A DNA stretch of 64,000 nt from JBHIYN01 sp041984235 (GTDB lineage Bacteria; Pseudomonadota; Gammaproteobacteria; Ga0077536): the NCBI GenBank assembly GCA_041984235.1, contig JBHIYN010000004.1:124001-188000 (forward strand). Direction: 5' to 3'. Shown here in pieces: positions 16,334 to 23,945 of this stretch. Both the position numbers and the translations under genes were made by a program. Each line of letters begins with the position of its first letter. Position 1 is the first letter of the stretch. The notes below the pieces were generated by a model. It was not told where the DNA came from, did no database searches, and saw only the letters and a list, made by a program, of their open reading frames with translations.

Positions 16334-17458
16334 ATGCCGAGTCCGTATCCAGCCATGCGACAAGTGCGGCGGCACGCGCTGCTCATCGGTTGTGTGCTCA
16401 CACTCTCGGCCTGCGCGGGAACGGTCGACCGCGACGCCATAACGGACAGCAACGCCGTGGTCTGCGTGCCCTGCGACCGCGACGCCTGCGGCTCCCCGGT
16501 CACCATCCGGTTCTTGGGAACGGCCGGCTTCAAGGTGACCTTCGAAAAACAATCGATTCTCCTCTCGCCGTTCTTCTCGCACCACTCCCTGGCCCGCGTG
16601 CTGTTCGCACGCCTGAAAACGGACAAAGGCCTGGTCGACCGCCTCGCGCGTCGCTATCGCCTCGACGAGGCTGCGGCAATCTTCGCCGGGCACGGGCACT
16701 ACGATCACGCGCTCGACATACCCTACATCGCGACCACGAAGACCCCGCGCGCGACGGTCTACGTGAGCGAATCCGTGGCCAACATGCTGCACGGGGACAA
16801 GGCGCTGCGTGCGACCGGCAGGGTCAGGGCGATCAGCGCCGACGCCTGGGACCCGAGCGGGACGAGCACGGCGCTGAGCTGGTTCCGGATCCCCGGGACC
16901 GCCATCGAGTTCGCGCCCATCCGATCCCGGCATGCGCCGCACTTTCTCGGCTTCACCCTGGGTAGCGGGCGCTACGCGAAGCCGCAGTCCGAATTGCCAC
17001 GCGGGCTGTTCGGATGGAAGGCCGGCGAAGTGCTCGCCTTCCTGTTCCGCTTCGGCTCGCAGGATCAGGACACGAGGCCCGTGACGCTTCTTTACCTGGA
17101 TTCCGCGACGACGCGGCCTGACGGATTTCCCCCGGCCGCTTTTGGCAACGTCGACATCCTCATCCCGACGGTTGCGCTGTACTCCGAGTTCGACGATCAC
17201 CCCGAATCCATCATCGATGCCGTCGCGCCGGAATATGTCGTGCTGGGCCACTGGCACGACCTGTTCCAGACCTATACGGCCGACAAGGACGAGATCGAGC
17301 CGGCGACGAAGACCAACGTGACCGAGTTTATCGAACGCCTGCACGCCGTCCTGCCGGCGGGGAGTCGCGCAACCCTGCCGGCTCCGGGCACGACCATGAT
17401 CTATGGCGGCGCGGTACCGCCGCCCGCGTGCGCGCAGCAGGACGAACCGGCGGTCTGA
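16334..17458 (+). CDS. MBL-fold metallo-hydrolase lipoprotein
   Basis: 374 residues from the ATG at 16334 (367 if the ATG at 16355 is used). A short basic n-region, hydrophobic core LLIGCVLTL and lipobox LSAC indicate a lipoprotein anchored outside the cytoplasm. The metallo-beta-lactamase motif HGHYDH (HxHxDH) follows in IFAGHGHYDHALD, with later ligands in LYLDSAT and VVLGHWHD. The fold suits a zinc or iron hydrolase of UlaG/YcbL-like type; substrate unknown. GAGGGA at 16315 is a possible ribosome site for 16334. Its stop codon sits inside a perfect hairpin (17447-17467). Codon use is slightly less GC-rich than around it. Confidence 0.75.
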   Translation: MPSPYPAMRQVRRHALLIGCVLTLSACAGTVDRDAITDSNAVVCVPCDRDACGSPVTIRFLGTAGFKVTFEKQSILLSPFFSHHSLARVLFARLKTDKGLVDRLARRYRLDEAAAIFAGHGHYDHALDIPYIATTKTPRATVYVSESVANMLHGDKALRATGRVRAISADAWDPSGTSTALSWFRIPGTAIEFAPIRSRHAPHFLGFTLGSGRYAKPQSELPRGLFGWKAGEVLAFLFRFGSQDQDTRPVTLLYLDSATTRPDGFPPAAFGNVDILIPTVALYSEFDDHPESIIDAVAPEYVVLGHWHDLFQTYTADKDEIEPATKTNVTEFIERLHAVLPAGSRATLPAPGTTMIYGGAVPPPACAQQDEPAV

Positions 17459-17467
17459 GACCGCCGG
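17447..17467 (+). terminator. Perfect 9-bp hairpin with the stop codon as its loop
   Basis: CCGGCGGTC (17447-17455) and GACCGCCGG (17459-17467) pair perfectly around the TGA stop at 17456-17458 of the metallo-hydrolase gene. No U run follows. It could halt transcription, protect the 3' end or slow termination of translation. Confidence 0.4.
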
Positions 17468-17524
17468 CCGCGGTACAACAGGCCAGCCGTCCCGTCCGCG
17501 GCGGGACTCCGGGAGGTAGCACCG

Positions 17525-19792
17525 ATGCGCATTTCAGTCGTCAACATGACCCGCGGCCTGCTCGGCGACGCCGAGGTCCAGCGGGCCATTCGTGCGGTGA
17601 ACCGGCAAATCGTCGAGGACTTTCAACCGTACTGGAACCTCGCCGGCCAGCTCCGGCTGGAGGGCAGCTCCGGCGACCGGCCCGATGCGGACAATCCCGA
17701 GGACATGCAGGGCGAGGCGATCATCTACCTCTGGGACGAGGCCGATGTTCCGAACGCGCTCGGATACCACGAGGCCAACTACCGCGGCATCCCGTTCGGG
17801 TTTGTGTTCGTCGATATCGCGACCGAGCTGGGCGAACCCTGGACGGTCACGTTCTCCCACGAGGCACTCGAGCTGATCGGGGACCGGCAGGCCAACCTGT
17901 TGGTGCAGGGACCCAATCCGCACGACCAGGACAAGGTCGTCTACCACTGGCATGAAATGTGCGACGCGGTGCAGGACGAGCACTACGAGATCGACGGTAT
18001 CGCGGTGTCCAACTTCGTCCTGCCGCTGTACTTCACGCCGGGGCTCGAAAGCGGCAGTCGCAATGACTTTCTCGGTGACAGCCACCTGGTGGATGGCGCC
18101 CACCGCACGCTGCCGTCCTTCGGGGTCAATCCGGGCGGCTACGTCGGCTTCTACAACCCGGAGTCCGACAGCCACGAAACCTTCATGGACGATACGCGGG
18201 TGCAGAAAGGCCGGCAACGCACGCGCTCGGAGCATCGCCAGGAACGCAAGAACAAGGCGCGGCAGGCGCGTCGCGGCAACCGCTACGCCGAGTCGCCGCC
18301 GCGGCCGGCAGTGACGACGAAGGTGCCGGCGCGGCGCCGCACCAGGATTCCGAGCCCGGGCATCAGGATCTCCATTCGCACCTCGGCGCAGATCGAGGTC
18401 AATTCGAACGTCGATACGCTGGCCGAGAACCGGCACCGTGCCGGCTATTTCGCTTTCGACATCTCCGTGGATTCCGGGGCCTTCAACGACGGCCTGCTCG
18501 ACGACGGCTTCGACGAGGTCGGTGTCATCGAGCTCGCGCGGCCCGGCGACCTGTCCGAAGAGGTGGTCGAGTCCGTCATTAACGTGGAGCACGCGGACGA
18601 CGAACGGCTCATCGCGATCGTCGAGCTCGAAGGGGTGGTGTTCTGGGTGCCGCCGGCGAAGACGACCAAGAAGGGATCGTCGTTCGAAATTTCCGTCAGC
18701 CCCAACCAGGCGACACGCGGGCGCAGGGGCTCGATCACCAAGCTGTTCAAGACCACCGTCCGCTTCATCCGGCACAAGCTGGAGGATGCCTTCAAGGATC
18801 TCGTCAAGAATCGCCTGACCGATTTCCTGGCCGAAAACGTGGAGAAGCTGGCCTTCAGAAAGAAGGACGCCGCGGTGATCGACGAGCTCCATCTCCTGCG
18901 CAAGCCACTCAACGGCACGCTAGGCTCGATTCGCAGGTTGCGCGGCAGGCTCGAGCCGGGCAAGCGCTACCTGCTGTTCATCCACGGGATCTTCAGCTCT
19001 TCCGAAGGCGCATTCGGCGAGATACTGCTCAATCGCTACCAGGACGAGCTCCTGCCGTCGCTGTCCCGCCACTACGATCGCGTCATCAGCTTCAATCACT
19101 GGACGGTCGCGAAGTCGACGCTCGAGAACGCGCAGGACCTGCTCGCCAGACTGCCCGACGACTGTGCGCTGGATATCGTCTGCCACAGCCGCGGCGCCGG
19201 TGTGACGCGCTGTCTGCTGGAGCATCCCGACGTCGCTCCGCATTTCGAGGCGAAACGGATCGCCGTGGGCAAGGTCATCTTCGTGGCCGGCGCGTGCCAG
19301 GGCTCACCACTGGCCAACCCCTCGCGGATTGCGACGCTGGTCAACGTGTTCTCGGCGCTCAGCAGCATGTCCGGTGCCTTCTTCCCGCTGCAGCTGATCA
19401 CCGCGCTCGGCAAGGCCGTGGAGTACGGCGTGCGCAACTTCCCGGGGATCCAGGCAATGGCCCCGGCGTCGCCCATCATCAAGGCCCTGAACAAGCCCTT
19501 GAACCAGCAGTGCGAGTACGTCTACATGCGTGCCAACTACGAGCCCAGCGGCCGGCTCAAGCGCATGTTCGACGAGATCGGCCTGGACAAGTTCGTATTC
19601 AGGGGAAAACGCAACGATGGCGTGGTGCCGTTTCACGGTGCGGCAACCTTCGATCAACATGTCATGGACTCGATTCCCGTTACCGCGAGTGCGGAGTTCG
19701 GTGTGAAGGACGACCACTACGTCTTCCACACCCGCTTCTTCAGCCAGAAGCGGGTGCGCGAGGAGCTCATGCGCCACCTCGGCGCGGCATAG
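17525..19792 (+). CDS. Two-domain protein: N-terminal HExxE metalloprotease-like domain and C-terminal alpha/beta hydrolase
   Basis: 755 residues. The first 230 resemble a widespread uncharacterised family with FSHEALELIGD (His112, Glu113, Glu116, Asp120), a likely metal site, plus YHWHEMCDAV. A strongly basic linker (about residues 230-285, many Arg/Lys) follows, then a beta-rich region ending in helices, and from about residue 480 an alpha/beta hydrolase: YLLFIHGIFSSSEG, nucleophile elbow CHSRGAG (Ser555) and a C-terminal DDHYVFHTRFF with the probable catalytic His. No signal peptide is seen. It starts 66 bp after the metallo-hydrolase gene with a GGGAGGT site. Whether both domains are active is unknown; the pairing is unusual. 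Confidence 0.6.
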   Translation: MRISVVNMTRGLLGDAEVQRAIRAVNRQIVEDFQPYWNLAGQLRLEGSSGDRPDADNPEDMQGEAIIYLWDEADVPNALGYHEANYRGIPFGFVFVDIATELGEPWTVTFSHEALELIGDRQANLLVQGPNPHDQDKVVYHWHEMCDAVQDEHYEIDGIAVSNFVLPLYFTPGLESGSRNDFLGDSHLVDGAHRTLPSFGVNPGGYVGFYNPESDSHETFMDDTRVQKGRQRTRSEHRQERKNKARQARRGNRYAESPPRPAVTTKVPARRRTRIPSPGIRISIRTSAQIEVNSNVDTLAENRHRAGYFAFDISVDSGAFNDGLLDDGFDEVGVIELARPGDLSEEVVESVINVEHADDERLIAIVELEGVVFWVPPAKTTKKGSSFEISVSPNQATRGRRGSITKLFKTTVRFIRHKLEDAFKDLVKNRLTDFLAENVEKLAFRKKDAAVIDELHLLRKPLNGTLGSIRRLRGRLEPGKRYLLFIHGIFSSSEGAFGEILLNRYQDELLPSLSRHYDRVISFNHWTVAKSTLENAQDLLARLPDDCALDIVCHSRGAGVTRCLLEHPDVAPHFEAKRIAVGKVIFVAGACQGSPLANPSRIATLVNVFSALSSMSGAFFPLQLITALGKAVEYGVRNFPGIQAMAPASPIIKALNKPLNQQCEYVYMRANYEPSGRLKRMFDEIGLDKFVFRGKRNDGVVPFHGAATFDQHVMDSIPVTASAEFGVKDDHYVFHTRFFSQKRVREELMRHLGAA

Positions 19793-19937
19793 CGCCAGGA
19801 CGCTCCCCGGGCACGCGCGTCGCGGTGTACACTCGCAGTCCGCCGTCCGGCATTCCGCGGCGGCACCGATGCGGCCGGGACCCCGTAACGTGTCCTGCCG
19901 CGTCTGCGCATCACAGGGGAACGAGGGGAGACCGACC

Positions 19938-20846
19938 ATGGCCAGTCCGCAAGCCGCCGCCATCGACACGCTGTTCGACAGCTTCGTCCAGGCACTGACC
20001 GACAACCCGCAGATGGAGCTCGACGAGCTGCGCGACCTGCTCGAGCAGTGCGGCGACCTGGCCACCGACCCCGGCGGCGTGGACTACCTCGAAGCCGATG
20101 CCGACGGCACGCCGTGCCTGTGGGCGGTGCCGCACGGCTGCCGCGAGGACCGCGTGCTGATCGCCCTGCATGGCGGCGGCTGCGTCACCGGCTCGCGGTT
20201 CTCGCACCGCAAGCTGTTTGCGCACATCGCCAAGGCAATCGGTTGCCGCGCGCTGATCGTGGACTACGCGCGGGCACCCGAAGCGCAGCATCCTTCGCAG
20301 GTCAACGAATGCGTCAAGGTCTACCGGTGGTTGCTGGAGCAGGGCATAGAGCCGGGACACATCGCCACCGTGGGCGATTCCGCCGGCGGCAATCTCTGCA
20401 CCAGCCTGGTACTCGGCGCGCGCGAGGCCGGCCTGCCGCTGCCGGCAGCGGTGATGCCGCTGTCGCCCTGGTACGACATGGAGGCGAGCGCGCCCTCGTT
20501 CGAGACCAACGCCGCGGTCGACCGCCTGATCTCGCGCGAGATGTCGCTCAACATGTCGCAGATGTACATCGGCCAGACCTCGCCGCGCGATCCCCTGGTC
20601 AACCCGCTGCACGCGGACTTCAGCGGCTTCCCGCCGACCTACATCCAGGTCGGCGGCTACGAGGCGATCCTCGACGACGCCACGCGCGCCGCCGAGCGCG
20701 CCGGGGCGGCCGGGGTCGACGTGACCTGCGACGTGTTTCCGGAGATGCAGCACGTGTTCCATTTCATGGCCGGACGCGCGCCGGAAGCTGACGACGCCAT
20801 CGCCCGGCTCGCCGCCTGGGCGCGTCCCCGCCTGGGCCTGGCCTGA
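19938..20846 (+). CDS. Alpha/beta hydrolase, hormone-sensitive-lipase (HSL) type
   Basis: 302 residues with the HSL/family IV signature: oxyanion hole LHGGGCVTG, nucleophile GDSAGG (Ser148), and a C-terminal DAxxRxAExA/QHVFHF pair supplying Asp and His. It has no signal peptide, so an intracellular esterase acting on short to medium acyl esters is expected. ATG 19938 is preceded by GAGGGGAG; the frame stays open further upstream, but without a ribosome site. A paralogous esterase follows 60 bp downstream with the same motifs, suggesting a tandem duplication with later divergence. Confidence 0.9.
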   Translation: MASPQAAAIDTLFDSFVQALTDNPQMELDELRDLLEQCGDLATDPGGVDYLEADADGTPCLWAVPHGCREDRVLIALHGGGCVTGSRFSHRKLFAHIAKAIGCRALIVDYARAPEAQHPSQVNECVKVYRWLLEQGIEPGHIATVGDSAGGNLCTSLVLGAREAGLPLPAAVMPLSPWYDMEASAPSFETNAAVDRLISREMSLNMSQMYIGQTSPRDPLVNPLHADFSGFPPTYIQVGGYEAILDDATRAAERAGAAGVDVTCDVFPEMQHVFHFMAGRAPEADDAIARLAAWARPRLGLA

Positions 20847-20906
20847 GCCCGAACGTTCCGCGCACGACCGACCGACCACACGCACGACCCGAGGAGAGCC
20901 GAGACC

Positions 20907-21800
20907 ATGCCCGCCGAACAGCTTGCCGCGATCAGGAACCTGCTGAAGGAGAATCCCGTCATCGTCGAGGGCGCTTCGCTCGCCGACATGCGCAAGGGGC
21001 TGGACGCCATGAGCGGCATGGCGCCGCGGCTGGAGGACGTGACGGCGAGCGCGGTCGACGCCGGCGGCGTGCCGGCCGAGTGGTTCACCGCCAGCGGCGG
21101 CGAGAACGGGCCGGTGCTGCTCTACCTGCATGGCGGCGGTTACCTGCTGGGCTCCACCGAGTCGCACCGGGTGCTGCTCGAGCGCCTGGCGCGCGCCGTT
21201 GCCGGCCGCGTGCTGGCGCTCAACTACCGCCTCGCGCCGGAGGCGCCGTTCCCGGCCCCGGTCGACGACGCGGTCGCCGGCTACCGCTGGCTGCTGGGTC
21301 AGGGCGTCGCCCCGCAGCGCATCGCGATCGCGGGCGATTCGGCGGGCGGTGGCCTGACCATCGCCACCCTGGTCGCGTTGCGCGACGCCGGCGAGACGCT
21401 GCCGGCGTGCGCGGTGCCGATCTCGCCGTGGACCGACATGGAGGGCAGCGGCGAGTCGATGAGCACGCGGGCGGCGGTCGATCCCATGGTGCAGAAGGAC
21501 GGCCTGCTCGGCATGGCGCAGGCCTATCTCAACGGCGCCGATCCGAAGCACCCGCTGGCCTCGCCGCTGCACGCCGACCTCGGCGGACTGCCGCCGCTGC
21601 TGATCCAGGTCGGCGACGCCGAGACCCTGCTCGACGACACCACCCGCCTGGAGCCGAAGCTGAAGGCGGCCGGCGTCGACGCCACGGTCGAAGTGTGGGA
21701 CGACATGATCCACGTCTGGCACCTGTTCGCGCCCATGCTCGACGAAGGCCAGCAGGCGATCGATCGCATCGGGGAATTCGTGCGCGCGCATGCCGGCTGA
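20907..21800 (+). CDS. Alpha/beta hydrolase, HSL type (tandem paralogue)
   Basis: 297 residues with YLHGGGYLLGS, LNYRLAPEAPFPAPVDD, nucleophile GDSAGGG (Ser145), DPMVQKDGL and a terminal IHVWHLFAP carrying the catalytic His. The layout and several segments mirror the preceding gene, yet the cap region differs, so the two may use different esters. A GAGGAGAG ribosome site supports the ATG. No export signal is seen. The neighbourhood of esterases, ligases and CoA enzymes fits ester uptake and breakdown, although no transporter is directly linked. Confidence 0.9.
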   Translation: MPAEQLAAIRNLLKENPVIVEGASLADMRKGLDAMSGMAPRLEDVTASAVDAGGVPAEWFTASGGENGPVLLYLHGGGYLLGSTESHRVLLERLARAVAGRVLALNYRLAPEAPFPAPVDDAVAGYRWLLGQGVAPQRIAIAGDSAGGGLTIATLVALRDAGETLPACAVPISPWTDMEGSGESMSTRAAVDPMVQKDGLLGMAQAYLNGADPKHPLASPLHADLGGLPPLLIQVGDAETLLDDTTRLEPKLKAAGVDATVEVWDDMIHVWHLFAPMLDEGQQAIDRIGEFVRAHAG

Positions 21801-21812
21801 GGCCGACTGAGG

Positions 21813-21828
21813 CCGGCGCACGCGCCGG
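21813..21828 (+). terminator. Short GC hairpin downstream of the esterase pair
   Basis: CCGGCG (21813-21818) and CGCCGG (21823-21828) with a CACG loop lie 12 bp after the second esterase stop. No U run follows. TTGACT at 21831 could be a -35 for the next gene, but no good -10 follows it. Confidence 0.25.
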
Positions 21829-21891
21829 GCTTGACTTGCGCGCGGCGCGCTCACAAGGTGAACGGCGACGTGTGAGCCGGCGTAACGGGGG

Positions 21892-22914
21892 ATGTCTGTG
21901 GCGCGTGCATCGTGGGCCCGCCTGCCGACCGAGGAACTGCTCGAGCTGCGTTTCTGCGATCTCGGCCTGAAGCTCGACGGCACCTGGGTCGAGGGTTGCG
22001 TCGAGCGCCTCTATGCCGAGCTCGACGCGCGCGGGCTCGCCATCCGTCCCCACGTGTGGCTGTCCGAAGAGTGGTTCTCTCCCGACGGCATCCCGGGCAT
22101 CGCGGTGCCGTTCTACCTGGCCCATCCGCGCCTGATGCGGCTCGAGCGGCGCATGATGCTGGAGGTCGAGGGCGGTACCCGGACCAAGTGCATGATGCTG
22201 TTGCGCCACGAGGCCGGGCATGCCGTCCAGCATGCCTTCGAGCTGCATCGCCGGCGCCGCTGGCAGCGCCTGTTCGGGCCCAATTCCAGACCTTACCCGG
22301 AGTTCTACTGGCCGCGTCCGGGCTCGCGCAAGTACGTGCAGCATCTCGACGCCTGGTACGCGCAGAGCCATCCCTCCGAGGACTTCGCCGAGACCTTCGC
22401 GGTGTGGCTGCCGGCGCGCTCGCGCTGGCGCGCGCGCTATGCCGGCTGGCCGGCGCTGGAGAAGCTCGAGTACGTCGATGCCCTGATGACCGAGCTCGAA
22501 GGCGTACGCCCGCGGGTCAAGCGGCGCGCGCGGCCGGACACCCTCGGCCGCCTGCGTACCACGCTGCGCGAACACTACGCCGAGAAGCGCGCTCGCTACA
22601 GCGGCTCGTTCTCCGAGGCCTACGACGATGCGCTGCTCGAGCTCTTCAGCAGCCGTGCCGGCGCCGCGCGCGGGCAGACCGCGGCAGCCTTCCTGCGCCA
22701 CCACCGGCGCGAGATCCGCGACGCGGTGTGCAAGTGGACCGGTGACCACGCCTTCACCGTCGACCAGGTGCTCAAGGAGATGATCCTGCGCTGCCAGGAG
22801 CAGCGCCTGCGCGCGAGCGGCGATCGCGCGCGCCTGACCATGGATGTCGCGCTGTTCCTCGCGGTCAAGACCATGCATTACCAGTACCGGGGGGGCGGAT
22901 GGCACGCCGTGTGA
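21892..22914 (+). CDS. Putative zinc metallopeptidase (HEAGH type) paired with an ATP-grasp enzyme
   Basis: 340 residues with a gluzincin-like site: HEAGHAVQHAFE (His106, Glu107, His110) and, about 55 residues on, PSEDFAETFAVWLPAR, whose Glu167 is a good third metal ligand. The C-terminal 150 residues are helical and basic. No signal peptide is visible. Proteins of this kind are annotated as putative zinc-binding metallopeptidases and are found beside D-Ala-D-Ala-ligase-like genes; here the next gene overlaps by 16 bp. A role in making and trimming a peptide or amide-linked product is possible. The start may instead be GTG 21898, since the G run abuts ATG 21892. Confidence 0.7.
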   Translation: MSVARASWARLPTEELLELRFCDLGLKLDGTWVEGCVERLYAELDARGLAIRPHVWLSEEWFSPDGIPGIAVPFYLAHPRLMRLERRMMLEVEGGTRTKCMMLLRHEAGHAVQHAFELHRRRRWQRLFGPNSRPYPEFYWPRPGSRKYVQHLDAWYAQSHPSEDFAETFAVWLPARSRWRARYAGWPALEKLEYVDALMTELEGVRPRVKRRARPDTLGRLRTTLREHYAEKRARYSGSFSEAYDDALLELFSSRAGAARGQTAAAFLRHHRREIRDAVCKWTGDHAFTVDQVLKEMILRCQEQRLRASGDRARLTMDVALFLAVKTMHYQYRGGGWHAV

Positions 22915-23945
22915 GAAAGCTGCGCATTCTCGCGCTGATGCACGAGGACCTGGTGCCGCCGGACGACATCACCGACGTGCCGCCGAAGGAGTTCGAGCTG
23001 TACAAGTCCGAGCACGACGTGGTCATGACGCTGCGCGGTCTCGGCCACGAGGTACGCAAGCTCGGCCTCTACGACGAGCTGCTGCCGCTGCGCGACGCGC
23101 TCACCGAGTGGCAGCCGCACATTACCTTCAACATGCTCGAGGAATTCCGCGGACTCGCCATCTACGACCACAACGTGGTTGGCTACCTCGAGCTCATGGG
23201 CGGGCGTTACACCGGCAACAATCCGCGCGGCATGGTGCTCGCGCGTGACAAGGCGCTGGCAAAGAAGATCCTGCGCTTCCACCGCATCCGCACGCCACGC
23301 TTCGCGCAGTTCCCGCGCGGGCGGCGGGCGCGGCTGCCGCGGCACCTGAGCTACCCCGTGATCGTCAAGTCGCAGCTCGAGGAGGCGTCGTTCGGCATCG
23401 CGCAGGCCTCGGTGGTCAGCAACGACGAGGCGCTGGCCGCGCGCGTTGCCTTCATCCACGAGCACGTCGGCACGGCGGCGATGGCAGAGCAGTTCATCGA
23501 GGGCCGGGAGATCAACATCGGCGTGCTCGGCAACCACCGTCTCGAAGTCCTGCCGCCGTGGGAGCTCGATTTCAGCAAGCTCGCCGACAACGCCTGGCGC
23601 ATCGCCACGCAGAAGGTGAAATGGGATCTCGACTACCAGGAACGCCACGGGATCACCATCGGCCCGGCCCGCGATCTGCCGCCGGCGACCGCGCGTGAGC
23701 TGAGCACCATGGCGCGCCGCGCCTACCGCGCGCTGGAGCTGGCCGGCTACGCCCGGCTCGATTTCCGCCTCGCCGCGGACGGCCGCCCGTTCCTGATCGA
23801 GGCCAATCCCAATTGCGATATCTCGCGCGACGAGGAGCTCGCCAGCGCAGCCAACGCGGCGGGTTACTCCTACGGCCGGTTGCTGCAGCGAATCGTCGAT
23901 CTCGGCTTACGGCGCGAGACGCTGATCCGGCGCAAGGGTAGCTGA
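22899..23945 (+). CDS. ATP-grasp ligase (D-alanine-D-alanine ligase-like)
   Basis: 348 residues. ATP-grasp elements are recognisable: a Rossmann-like N-domain (RILALMHEDLVPP and ITFNMLEEFRG), the K-binding loop YPVIVKSQLEEASFGIAQ, EQFIEGREINIGVLGN, and the metal/phosphate end ARLDFRLAADGRPFLIEANPN. This is the D-Ala-D-Ala ligase layout, but the substrate-side residues differ and the protein has an extended N-terminus. The enzyme should form an amide bond with ATP using an acyl-phosphate. It overlaps the metallopeptidase gene by 16 bp and the convergent RND gene by 39 bp. The product is unknown. Confidence 0.82.
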   Translation: MARRVRKLRILALMHEDLVPPDDITDVPPKEFELYKSEHDVVMTLRGLGHEVRKLGLYDELLPLRDALTEWQPHITFNMLEEFRGLAIYDHNVVGYLELMGGRYTGNNPRGMVLARDKALAKKILRFHRIRTPRFAQFPRGRRARLPRHLSYPVIVKSQLEEASFGIAQASVVSNDEALAARVAFIHEHVGTAAMAEQFIEGREINIGVLGNHRLEVLPPWELDFSKLADNAWRIATQKVKWDLDYQERHGITIGPARDLPPATARELSTMARRAYRALELAGYARLDFRLAADGRPFLIEANPNCDISRDEELASAANAAGYSYGRLLQRIVDLGLRRETLIRRKGS

